Shown here: positions 26,946-34,151 of the stretch, piece after piece
Position numbering within the stretch: position 1 is the stretch's first letter
Layout of the letters: the number at the start of each line of letters is the position of its first letter
NCBI GenBank assembly: GCA_014376805.1
Contig: JACMQU010000152.1
Location: 1 to 53,664 of the forward strand
Direction of reading: 5' to 3'
DNA: 53,664 nucleotides
From: Bacteroidia bacterium
GTDB taxonomy: Bacteria > Bacteroidota > Bacteroidia > UKL13-3
Notes under the pieces: model-generated
Told to the model about the DNA's origin: nothing
The model's input: the letters and a program-made list of their open reading frames with translations, nothing else
Database searches by the model: none
Translations under genes and position numbers: made by a program

Positions 26946-27971
26946 TTGAATATTGTTAGCGGAGCCACCGGATTTTTAGGCGCACATGTAGTGTGTCAGC
27001 TACTTCAAGTGGGTAAAACGGTGAGTGCTTTTAAACGTCATACTTCTGATCTTAAGGAGTTTCAGACTATTTTTGATTGGTATATTTCAAAGGGTCTTGT
27101 TGATCCAAAAGCTGTTAAAAACCTACATTGGGTGTTGGTGGATGTATTGGATGTAGACACTTTAAACGACACTTTAAAAGGTGGAGTGGTAGTTTATCAT
27201 TGTGCAGCCATGGTTTCTTTTGATCCGGATGATCGGGAAATGATGATGAATATAAATGTGGAAGGAACCGCTAATATGGTGAATTTATCTTTATTAAACG
27301 GGATAAAACAATTTTGCCATGTAAGTTCTATTGCCTCTTTAGGCCGCAAAAAAAGCAGAGAACAAATTACAGAAAGCAATCATTGGGAAGACAGTAAATT
27401 AAATAGTAATTATGCTATTAGTAAATATAAGGCAGAGCTTGAAGTTTGGCGTGCTGCAGAAGAAGGATTGAATGTAGTGATTGTAAATCCCGGAGTTATT
27501 ATTGGTGTTGGCGATTATACAAAAGGCTCCAACCACCTGGTGCAAAGTGTTTTTAAAGGTATGCCTTTTTATTCATCGGGTGTTAATGGCTACGTAGATG
27601 CAACAGACGTTGCAAGAGCCATGTTGTTACTGGTTGAACGCAACATTACTCATAAACGTTTTGTGCTGGTTGGTGCCAATTTAAGCATCCGTGAAGTATT
27701 CTTTTCTTTGGCCGATGGGTTCAACAAAAAAAGACCTTCTATACAGGTGAAACCCTGGATGGCTGCCATTGCATGGCGCATTAATTGGGTAATCCGTTTG
27801 TTTACAAAAAAAGGAATCGCCATAACAGAAGAAACAGCAAGAGCAGCCACTAATGAATCATACTACAGCTCAAAAAAAATAACTTCGGAAATAAATTTTA
27901 CTTTTACACCCATTGCACAAACAATTAAAGAGTGTTGTGCCTCGTATTTAAAACAAAACAAAACAATATAA
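26946..27971 (+). CDS. NAD-dependent epimerase/dehydratase (extended SDR)
   Basis: The frame is open from 26808, but I place the start at the TTG at 26946, giving LNIVSGATGFLGAHVVCQLL (initiator read as Met) and thus the usual N-terminal Rossmann motif GxxGxxG. That leaves 82 bases between this start and the divergent ureohydrolase-like gene. The 341-residue protein has the SDR active-site segment with Ser in CHVSSIASLGR and the YxxxK pair in NYAISKYKAELEVW. NPGVIIGVGDY and GYVDATDVARAML are also typical of extended SDRs. The substrate is unknown. The TPR lipoprotein gene follows after 3 bases. Confidence 0.85.
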   Translation: MNIVSGATGFLGAHVVCQLLQVGKTVSAFKRHTSDLKEFQTIFDWYISKGLVDPKAVKNLHWVLVDVLDVDTLNDTLKGGVVVYHCAAMVSFDPDDREMMMNINVEGTANMVNLSLLNGIKQFCHVSSIASLGRKKSREQITESNHWEDSKLNSNYAISKYKAELEVWRAAEEGLNVVIVNPGVIIGVGDYTKGSNHLVQSVFKGMPFYSSGVNGYVDATDVARAMLLLVERNITHKRFVLVGANLSIREVFFSLADGFNKKRPSIQVKPWMAAIAWRINWVIRLFTKKGIAITEETARAATNESYYSSKKITSEINFTFTPIAQTIKECCASYLKQNKTI

Positions 27972-27974
27972 CAA

Positions 27975-28664
27975 ATGAGAAACATTCTGGCAGCATTCGT
28001 ATTAATGGCTTTAATAGCCTGCAACAAATCAAACTCTTCCTCTTCAGATAAAATATACACGGCAGTGTATGAAAAAAGTATGGCTATAAAAGATTATCAT
28101 ACGGCAATAACCGCCTTGCAGTTTATGTTAATTGCCGACAGTAGCAAACAGGCATACTTAGATACTTTGCCCGAATTATATGCGGCTGTCCTCAATTATC
28201 CATCAGCGGAATATTATACGGATATTGCTTTAAAAACTTATCCAACCAGTGAAAGATTCCTGCAACTAAAAGCATTATGTCTGCAACAAAAAGGAGATGT
28301 AGACCATGTGCTTGATCTGTATAATAAATTGTATGCAAGCACAAAAAAAATAACCTATTTATACCAGATAGCTGCGTTCCAGTTTAGTGCACAGGATATG
28401 GAGGGGGCAGAGAAAACATTGAAAACCCTGGATGAAAAAATGGGGAATAGCAAAGACAGTGTAGATTTTATGATCTCTGAAACCGAAAAACAAAAAGTAC
28501 CTGTTCGTGCTGCCGTCTTCAATATGAAGGCATATATGTTCGCTCAAAAGCGCGACTTACCCGCTGCCAAAAAATACTTCGAAATGGCATTAAAAGAATA
28601 TCCCGATTTTGTAACAGCCAGGCAAAATTTAATGCAGTTGATGCAAGGTGGAAGACAGCAGTAA
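27975..28664 (+). CDS. TPR-containing lipoprotein
   Basis: The 229-residue product has a lipoprotein signal MRNILAAFVLMALIACNKS with Cys at residue 16. It is followed by a low-complexity serine linker and helical repeats with tetratricopeptide spacing (KDYHTAITALQFML, AEYYTDIALKTYPTSERFLQ, AAKKYFEMALKEYPDFVTA). It probably serves as an envelope scaffold. It starts 3 bases after the epimerase stop, so the two are co-transcribed. The last 60 bases of the gene recur at 30619-30680 beyond the toxin-antitoxin genes. Confidence 0.8.
   Translation: MRNILAAFVLMALIACNKSNSSSSDKIYTAVYEKSMAIKDYHTAITALQFMLIADSSKQAYLDTLPELYAAVLNYPSAEYYTDIALKTYPTSERFLQLKALCLQQKGDVDHVLDLYNKLYASTKKITYLYQIAAFQFSAQDMEGAEKTLKTLDEKMGNSKDSVDFMISETEKQKVPVRAAVFNMKAYMFAQKRDLPAAKKYFEMALKEYPDFVTARQNLMQLMQGGRQQ
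28602..28661 (+). repeat. Copy 1 of a 60-base direct repeat (3' end of the TPR gene)
   Basis: This segment recurs at 30619-30680 with a few differences. A core of 28 bases (28618-28645 and 30636-30663) is identical. The two copies bracket the HigBA and DUF433 genes. Confidence 0.85.
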
Positions 28665-28723
28665 ATGCTAATCTTACCTGTTACTGAACAACTTAAAATA
28701 AGCGTGCAATAACACCAAAAAAA

Positions 28724-29167
28724 TTGAAGCAATTTACCTTTCATGAAGGCGTAGATAGCTATATGAAAAGGAACAATAACTCCTTGCTTTTTAACCTGTT
28801 TATTTCTGCATTGCTGGGCTTTATCGTTTTGGTAAAATTCAATGAACCTTTGCTTGGTTTATTTATTGGCATCGCGATTTTTACTTTTGATTATTACAAA
28901 TTTCAACGCAGTGATCGCTTGTTTATAAAAGATATTTCCATAGATAGCGACCATTTGTGTATTGTTTATTTTGATAAAAAAAGAGAGCATATACTAAAAG
29001 GGCTAAAGCATCAATTTAGGATCAAGAAAGAAAGATTGTATGTAAGCAGATTTAGAAAAATTTACTTAGTAGTATATAAGGATAATAAAAAAATTCTTGA
29101 GCAATTTGAAATTGGTGAATGGACAGGAAAGAAAATGGATGAAGTGGCAAAATGGTTTGGTGAGTGA
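28724..29167 (+). CDS. Small membrane protein of unknown function
   Basis: The frame opens with TTG at 28724 (MKQFTFHEG if used); an internal ATG at 28763 (MKRNNNSLLF) is an alternative. The 147-residue product has two adjacent hydrophobic helices (about 20-52: LLFNLFISALLGFIVLV and LLGLFIGIAIFTF) and then a basic, strand-rich cytoplasmic region. This resembles PH-like or YcxB-like small membrane proteins, but I do not recognise it. It lies between the TPR gene and the toxin-antitoxin genes, inside the segment bracketed by the direct repeat. Confidence 0.5.
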   Translation: MKQFTFHEGVDSYMKRNNNSLLFNLFISALLGFIVLVKFNEPLLGLFIGIAIFTFDYYKFQRSDRLFIKDISIDSDHLCIVYFDKKREHILKGLKHQFRIKKERLYVSRFRKIYLVVYKDNKKILEQFEIGEWTGKKMDEVAKWFGE

Positions 29168-29354
29168 TGTTAGAAGCTGCACAAGATATGGTTGGCACAT
29201 TGACCATTCCCCATTCAATCAATCCTAACCGCGCAACTTTTAGGAATATACTCCAATGTAAATTTACACGTCCAATCAAAGAGCCCTTCAGAATTTCATT
29301 GACATACTTTATTAAATTAAACTGGGCTTAGGCACATACAAAATACTCCCATAA

Positions 29355-29379
29355 TGGTAAATAAAATACCAAATTGGTA
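29355..29379. promoter_or_regulatory. Candidate HigA operator
   Basis: Two overlapping palindromes share a half-site: TGGTA (29355-29359) with TACCA (29367-29371), and TACCAA (29367-29372) with TTGGTA (29374-29379) around one base. They lie 12 bases upstream of an exact -7 box, where a bound antitoxin would block the promoter. Confidence 0.6.
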
Positions 29380-29390
29380 ACTTTATTGTA

Positions 29391-29398
29391 TATATTTG
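29391..29398 (+). promoter_or_regulatory. Predicted -7 element of higBA
   Basis: TATATTTG matches TAnnTTTG exactly and lies 12 bases before the higB ATG at 29411. Confidence 0.5.
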
Positions 29399-29410
29399 TA
29401 CCTGAAACAG

Positions 29411-29788
29411 ATGAATATTTACAATAAGAGTTCCATCATTAAGTTTTACACAAAACACGCGGATGCTAAAGTATCACTTGAAATTTGGTATGAGGAACTT
29501 GAGAAGAAAACTTGGAAATCACCTAATAAACTCAAAGCTTACTACGGAGGGAATGTAAGTATTCTAAAGAACAGCAGGGTGGCATTTGATATAAATGGAA
29601 ATGATTATCGCTTAATAGTTGTTATCAACTATGAAAACGGGTGGTTGTTTATCAAATTTATTGGGACGCACGTACAATATGATAAGATAGATGCCAATAC
29701 CATAGACCTATATAAAGCCAAGCCGAATCGCAATTCAGAACGTAAACAACAAATAAAAAAAAATGAACATCGAAGTAATAAAAAATAA
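29411..29788 (+). CDS. higB: HigB-family mRNA interferase toxin
   Basis: HigB toxins of the RelE superfamily cut mRNA on the ribosome. The ATG at 29411 gives MNIYNKSSIIKFY, the usual start of the family; the in-frame TTG at 29396 would overlap the promoter. Family features are HADAKVSLEIWYEELE near residue 16, VSILKNSRVAFDINGNDYRL near 47, and WLFIKFIGTHVQYDKID near 75, where the catalytic HxxYD-type segment lies. The 125-residue length includes a short basic tail. The gene overlaps the antitoxin gene by 26 bases. The gene order, toxin first, is typical of HigBA. Confidence 0.9.
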   Translation: MNIYNKSSIIKFYTKHADAKVSLEIWYEELEKKTWKSPNKLKAYYGGNVSILKNSRVAFDINGNDYRLIVVINYENGWLFIKFIGTHVQYDKIDANTIDLYKAKPNRNSERKQQIKKNEHRSNKK

Positions 29789-30119
29789 AAACCAATATCA
29801 TAAGTCTTTAATTCGATTTGAGGAAATATTCCTTACTAAAGCAAACACCAAAGAAGGCAAAGAAGCACAACTGCTTGCACTTGTAATCAAAGACTACGAG
29901 GACAAACATTACAAGATAAAATCTCCCGACCCGGTTGAAGCTATTAAATACCGTATGGAGCAAATGAATCTTTCCAGGAAAGACCTGGGAGAAATTTTGG
30001 GATATAGCAGTCGTGTGAGTGAAGTATTGAATCGTAAACGCAAACTAACACTTGAAATGGTGCGCAAGCTCCATGAGAAATTGAATATTCCTTTAGAATC
30101 GCTCGTTCAAGCATATTAA
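29763..30119 (+). CDS. higA: HigA-family antitoxin with XRE helix-turn-helix
   Basis: This 118-residue protein would neutralise HigB and repress the operon. The N-terminal 50 residues hold the toxin-binding helical region. The C-terminal helix-turn-helix spans about 62-115, with NLSRKDLGEILGYSSRVSEV and RKLTLEMVRKLHEKLNIPLE. It begins inside the end of higB in another frame, which suggests translational coupling. A matching palindromic operator overlaps the promoter. Confidence 0.9.
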   Translation: MNIEVIKNKNQYHKSLIRFEEIFLTKANTKEGKEAQLLALVIKDYEDKHYKIKSPDPVEAIKYRMEQMNLSRKDLGEILGYSSRVSEVLNRKRKLTLEMVRKLHEKLNIPLESLVQAY

Positions 30120-30210
30120 CAATCAATTGATGCAAGCTACAAGACTCCAATAACCTTAATACTTAGAATAGATAAATTTGCTTGAATTTGATTTACAAAA
30201 GTATACAGTT

Positions 30211-30444
30211 ATGATAGGTAGAATAATAAACATAGATCCGGAAATTATGGGTGGTACGCCTGTGTTTTTCGGCACACGCGTGCCTATAAAAAACCTGTTT
30301 GATTATTTAGAGTCTGACGTCACTATTGATACGTTTTTAGCAGACTTTGAAGGTGTGAGTAAAGGGCAAGTTATTAAAGTACTCGCCATGTCACAACAAT
30401 TGATCGAAACCTCTTCAAACATTTTAAATGAAAATATTGCTTGA
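30211..30444 (+). CDS. DUF433 antitoxin
   Basis: The ATG at 30211 gives MIGRIINIDPEIMGGTPVFF, the canonical start of DUF433 proteins (VapB-like antitoxins), so I reject the TTG at 30178. The 77-residue protein also shows GTRVPIKNLFDYLE and the helix-turn-helix-like tail GVSKGQVIKVLAMSQQLI. These antitoxins pair with a DUF5615 PIN-like toxin encoded just downstream with a short overlap. Here only the first 28 codons of that toxin remain. The antitoxin itself appears intact. Confidence 0.85.
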   Translation: MIGRIINIDPEIMGGTPVFFGTRVPIKNLFDYLESDVTIDTFLADFEGVSKGQVIKVLAMSQQLIETSSNILNENIA

Positions 30445-30514
30445 TGATTGTGTAACTAAACAACTTTTAATGTACCTCCAGGAGTTTGAAGGGTTAATGG
30501 TGATTATAAGGTAG
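30428..30514 (+). pseudogene. Truncated DUF5615 PIN-like toxin
   Basis: An ATG inside the end of the antitoxin gene starts MKILLDDCVTKQLLMYLQEF, the conserved N-terminus of DUF5615 toxins with the first catalytic aspartates. The frame ends at a TAG at codon 29, and no other frame continues the family sequence. The toxin is therefore inactivated, leaving an orphan antitoxin. Confidence 0.75.
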
Positions 30515-30618
30515 AAATTTATCAGGCCGCAGATGAAGACCAGGATATGAAGTGGGCTATTGAAAAAGCACGATTAACCCTTGTTATCAATATATTTACT
30601 TGCTTGTATGGCTAACTT

Positions 30619-30680
30619 CCCAGATTTTGTAAAAACCAGGCAAAATTTAATGCAGTTGATGCATTAGGGGAAGACAGCAG
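30619..30680 (+). repeat. Copy 2 of the TPR-gene 3' end
   Basis: This segment matches 28602-28661 with a few substitutions and small gaps but is not part of a gene here. It marks the right border of the toxin-antitoxin island. Confidence 0.85.
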
Positions 30681-30728
30681 AAGAACTATGAACGAGCGAA
30701 GGCTCAACCAGAATAAATCAGAAATAAA

Positions 30729-32234
30729 TTATGGAATTGAGGGTTTTTTTTTCAATTCAAGATAAAACAATTTACATTCATTTAACTCTTCAAGTTTCCT
30801 TATCTTAAAGTTCCTTGCAAGTTCTTCTTCCTGGTTCTGATTCATTGTAAGTACATCCGTACCTTCAGGTAAATTATTCACCTCATACTTCCATAACTCA
30901 GAATCAAAACCATTTTGCTGATCTTGTTTTATATAATAAAATACAGCCGGATTAAATTCCCTTTCATAAATAAATATTTTCCTGAACTTATATTCACCCT
31001 GTCTCAATAAGTTTAGGAATGGTTTTAAATGTTGTGTTTCTGCTTCAAAAATGTTTTTTTTTATAATAATCGACAAGGGCCAGGATGAAAGTAAAAGAAG
31101 TCCAAAAAATACACTTCGTGAAGCTGTAATTTCCCAGTTTTTTATTAATAACGAAATGCCAACCCCCGTTAAAAGAGACATTAAAGGGTACCAAATCGCA
31201 TCATACCAATCCTTTACAGAAACCGTTCGTGCTATTGAAAGAATACAACAGATCCACACTAAAAAAACAAATTTCAAAAACTCATGTCCCGCAGTTTTTT
31301 CTTTACCAAAAGACATAAAAAAAGCCGAAATTAGAAATAAGATCCAAGGCATAAAAAATTGTTTATCAAATAAGCGATATAGAAAGAATAAAGCATGATT
31401 TTCCTGGTGTGTTTGTGGTTCAACTAACTGTATCCTACCCATGATTTCTTGTTTCCATACAGCCTGAAGAAACCCGGGGTTTAAGCTTTCGCGGCAATAG
31501 TACCAACCAAATATAAATACAATCACCAAACCTAATACTACCCAAAATGAAAAACTTTTTACTGTGTTCATAAAGTTTTTACTAACAAACAGCCATATAA
31601 AAAATGGTGGGAAAAGAATTAAAATCCCTGGTCCTTTTGTTAAAGCAGCAAACAACATTCCCAATCCGGCAAGCACGAGGGCAATTGTTCTTTTTTTGCC
31701 TTCCTCAACAGTATAAACAAAAAACGATAAAAGACATAACAAACACCAAAAAACATAGGTAGAATCGGTATCACCTGTTCGGACGATATGCCATTGAAAA
31801 AAACCTACAGAGCTAAGCAATACCGTTGCACTTAAAATACCTGCAGCATAGTTTTTTAAATAATAATAACAGAACCCATAAAGCAACAGTACAGTAAAAA
31901 GAGTAAATAACGCCGCTGGCATTCTGATAGCCAATTCAGGATTATGTGGTATAATAAGCAGAGATATTGCCGCAACCCAGGTATAAAATGGTGGTTTTGG
32001 ACTAAAACATTCCGGGTTCCCCTTAAAATCATATACCATAAATAAATCCGGATGTTTAACCATGTTCTCAGCATTATAAAGGTAAGTGGATTCATCCCAT
32101 ACACGAAGAGTAAGTCTGTCTAAATGGAAAAAAATTGTAAAATAAGATAGGGTAAGGATAAAAATTAGTCCTATAATAAATTGTACATGACCTGAATATC
32201 CGAATAAATTAAAGCCCTTAATGATAGTTTTCAA
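30729..32234 (-). CDS. GT39-like membrane glycosyltransferase
   Basis: The 501-residue protein has an N-terminal helix (about 17-38), then the acidic motif RVWDESTYLYNAENM with Asp47-Glu48 in the first extracytoplasmic loop. A PKPPFYTWVAAISL segment follows, both hallmarks of PMT/ArnT-like GT-C enzymes (PF13231 group). About ten further helices reach residue 395, followed by a soluble C-terminal domain of roughly 100 residues. Such enzymes transfer sugars from undecaprenyl-phosphate carriers on the periplasmic side. Donor and acceptor are unknown. No neighbour suggests a pathway. Confidence 0.8.
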   Translation of the reverse strand: MKTIIKGFNLFGYSGHVQFIIGLIFILTLSYFTIFFHLDRLTLRVWDESTYLYNAENMVKHPDLFMVYDFKGNPECFSPKPPFYTWVAAISLLIIPHNPELAIRMPAALFTLFTVLLLYGFCYYYLKNYAAGILSATVLLSSVGFFQWHIVRTGDTDSTYVFWCLLCLLSFFVYTVEEGKKRTIALVLAGLGMLFAALTKGPGILILFPPFFIWLFVSKNFMNTVKSFSFWVVLGLVIVFIFGWYYCRESLNPGFLQAVWKQEIMGRIQLVEPQTHQENHALFFLYRLFDKQFFMPWILFLISAFFMSFGKEKTAGHEFLKFVFLVWICCILSIARTVSVKDWYDAIWYPLMSLLTGVGISLLIKNWEITASRSVFFGLLLLSSWPLSIIIKKNIFEAETQHLKPFLNLLRQGEYKFRKIFIYEREFNPAVFYYIKQDQQNGFDSELWKYEVNNLPEGTDVLTMNQNQEEELARNFKIRKLEELNECKLFYLELKKKPSIP

Positions 32235-32789
32235 AAGTTATTAAATAATTGGTTTTTATAACAAAAAAAATCCTTGATAATTGTATTGCTAATACTTATT
32301 AATTTAAATCTGTTAAAATTATTGTTGCTCCAATAAAAGATAAATAAGGGAGAAAAATTTTTTTTAACAAATATATATAATTAGCATATTCATTCTATTT
32401 TATAGTGCCTTAGTGCCTGTATAAAATTTTCGTTTAAACTAAATTTCTCTATACTCCAGTTTTTAAATGGATGTTTCATTTTTAAAAAGTTAATAGTTAT
32501 GAATAAAAGTTCGCTCATTAAGTAATTATCAAATTTAAATTAACGTAATGGCTTTTAAACGCCGGCTAAGAAAATAATAACAAGTAAACATTAACAGTAA
32601 AGAAATATTTAATAAAATATTTTCCAGTATCAAGTCACAGCCATAATTATTAAAGTTAACCTTAGAGGGAAAAGTAAAAAGTAATATGGTATTGAAAGAA
32701 GCTGAAAATGTTTGAATCTTTTATCCTCAAAAAAAATTATTGCATCTTTGCAAAATGTTCACATGCATTAGAAGCGAAGAAAAAATTAA
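32235..32789. other. Very AT-rich non-coding region
   Basis: This 555-base stretch upstream of the GT39-like gene contains short A and T runs and no reading frame or RNA that I can support. It should contain the promoter of the GT39-like gene, but no exact consensus element is visible. Confidence 0.4.
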
Positions 32790-33014
32790 ATGAAAAACAT
32801 CCAAACCATGCGTATGCAAGCAAGGTGTTTCTTGCTAAGGGGCCGCTTGTTTGTTTGTGTTAGTTTGAACCAAAATCAATATTTCAAAAAGCCTCTCAGA
32901 AATTCTGAGAGGCTTTTTTTTTTGATAAATTTTTTAATTATAATCAACCATAACAAAATGAAAAACAACTTACAACGTAACATACTATACAGCTACTTTA
33001 TGATGATGTTGTGA
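32790..33014 (+). other. Attenuator-like leader without a downstream gene
   Basis: A short reading frame begins at the ATG at 32790 (MKNIQTMRMQARC), and a strong terminator follows at 32891-32923. The same frame passes through the terminator to a second ATG at 32958 (MKNNLQRNILYSYFMMML) and ends with three consecutive Met codons, a Leu and a stop at 33014. This order (short peptide, terminator, peptide) resembles an amino-acid-biosynthesis leader, but no biosynthetic gene follows; a decayed IS66 lies there instead. Interpretation is speculative. Confidence 0.4.
32891..32923 (+). terminator. Intrinsic terminator
   Basis: GCCTCTCAG pairs with CTGAGAGGC across AAATT and is followed by ten T residues at 32914-32923. 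This is a textbook terminator for plus-strand transcription, although no intact gene precedes it on that strand. Confidence 0.88.
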
Positions 33015-33085
33015 AATGATGCATGCACATGCAGGAAGGAGAATTTAGGTTTTGGTTCAATAGTTATACCCAATATTATCATCAT

Positions 33086-33425
33086 TTATACCACATGTAC
33101 ATACCGTTTTCTTTTATAAATGCCACGCAGTTTAATCCCATGCAGCATACAACTTAATACCTCAACCGAAAGTGTACTTTCACTTCCTTCGGGCAACTCA
33201 AAGGTACCCTGCTCAAGCCGTTTATGAAACAAGATGAATCCATCCTTTTCCCAGCATAAAAGCTTAATGACTTCTGCGTTTATTAAGAAACACAAACACA
33301 TCGCCACGCAAAAGATCTTTATCTAAATGTTGCCACACAACTCCACACAAGCCATCAAACCCCTTGCGCATATCGGTTGTATCACGATATTAAAAATACC
33401 GTTGATGAACATTAAGACTTAGCAT
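33086..33425 (-). pseudogene. Decayed IS66 tnpB (accessory protein)
   Basis: The ATG at 33425 begins MLSLNVHQRYF and is interrupted at codon 12 by TAA (33392-33390). The frame then continues with YRDTTDMRKGFDGLCG and GDVFVFLNKRRSH, which is the canonical IS66 TnpB sequence. A one-base frameshift near 33266 moves the remainder, KLLCWEKDGFILFHKRLEQG, into another frame that ends at 33086. TnpB is an accessory protein needed for IS66 transposition. With one nonsense codon and one frameshift the gene is dead. No DDE transposase gene (tnpC) follows downstream. Confidence 0.85.
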
Positions 33426-33583
33426 AGCTGAACCAATTTTTGCAACACAATTAACGAACAATTTTCAGGCACAGAAAAATAGTAACCATTGGGTAAATGA
33501 AACTTAATAATAACAAACGATTCTTTTGGTTCAAGTAAAGTAAATCCTGCAGGCTCAGGTTGACTGGTATAGCGGAAGGGTAA
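33419..33583 (-). pseudogene. 3' remnant of IS66 tnpA
   Basis: A 54-codon open frame with LEPKESFVIIKFHLPNGYYF ends at 33419, overlapping the tnpB start by 7 bases as in IS66 elements. The sequence fits the C-terminal half of the small TnpA protein. The upstream half is missing or scrambled. Confidence 0.6.
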
Positions 33584-33740
33584 TTAAGAGCAGTTAGCTG
33601 GGTTAAATATATTTTATTTAATAGATCAGAATAGATACGCATCCACATATAAAAAAATTAGCAACTAACAACCAAACTTTAATCTCATTTTTATTCATTT
33701 GCTTTACCTTGGTGAGATCCATAAATTATTGCATAACCGT

Positions 33741-34052
33741 ATGAAAACAATTTTAACATTAGCGCTTTTATTTTGGCTGAACCAAGATCACACGCAAATT
33801 GTATATATCACCAACATGCGTTCTGAAGCTGATAAAATAATTTATGTAACGAATTATAAAAGCGAGGCGCAGCAATATGTTTCTATAACACATTATAAAT
33901 CGGAAGCTAGCCAGGCCGGAAAATGGTATCTTACAAATATTAAGAGTGAAGCCAAGCTGAAAGTTTATTTGAGTAAAACAAAATCGGGCGCCGAGCGGAT
34001 AATTTATTTTACTAATTTTAAATCTGAAGCTTCCGATAAAAAACGCAATTAG
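33741..34052 (+). CDS. Secreted protein with six SEA-type repeats (DUF6150-like)
   Basis: The ATG at 33741 opens a short hydrophobic leader (MKTILTLALLFWLNQ); the in-frame ATG at 33699 is less likely. The rest of the 103-residue protein consists of six copies of a roughly 14-residue unit: YITNMRSEADK, YVTNYKSEAQQ, ITHYKSEASQ, YLTNIKSEAKL, YLSKTKSGAER and YFTNFKSEASD. Each unit has alternating hydrophobic residues, a basic residue and a Ser-Glu/Gly-Ala corner, which suggests a stacked beta-hairpin or solenoid. It resembles what I recall of the DUF6150 family. Function is unknown. It stands alone between an IS66 relic and the Rrf2 gene. Confidence 0.7.
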   Translation: MKTILTLALLFWLNQDHTQIVYITNMRSEADKIIYVTNYKSEAQQYVSITHYKSEASQAGKWYLTNIKSEAKLKVYLSKTKSGAERIIYFTNFKSEASDKKRN

Positions 34053-34081
34053 CTGTGAATGAATACTATTTGCGTGCAAAA

Positions 34082-34113
34082 AATAATAAAAGATAAAAAA
34101 CTCTTTTATTATT
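34082..34113. promoter_or_regulatory. Perfect 12-base inverted repeat overlapping the Rrf2 gene promoter
   Basis: AATAATAAAAGA (34082-34093) pairs with TCTTTTATTATT (34102-34113) across 8 bases. The repeat ends 12 bases before the -7 box at 34126 and covers the -33 region, so it is well placed as a repressor operator. An AT-rich terminator for the SEA-repeat gene is the alternative. Confidence 0.5.
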
Positions 34114-34125
34114 AATTTAGAGTGA

Positions 34126-34133
34126 TATCTTTG
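34126..34133 (+). promoter_or_regulatory. Predicted -7 element of the Rrf2 gene
   Basis: TATCTTTG matches TAnnTTTG exactly and lies 18 bases before the ATG at 34152. Confidence 0.55.
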
Positions 34134-34151
34134 TTCCGTAATTAAACCTTC

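Noticed and set aside
32790..33014. A 74-residue ORF taken as a normal gene.
   Set aside because: An intrinsic terminator lies in the middle of it, so a leader or non-coding transcript is more likely than one protein.
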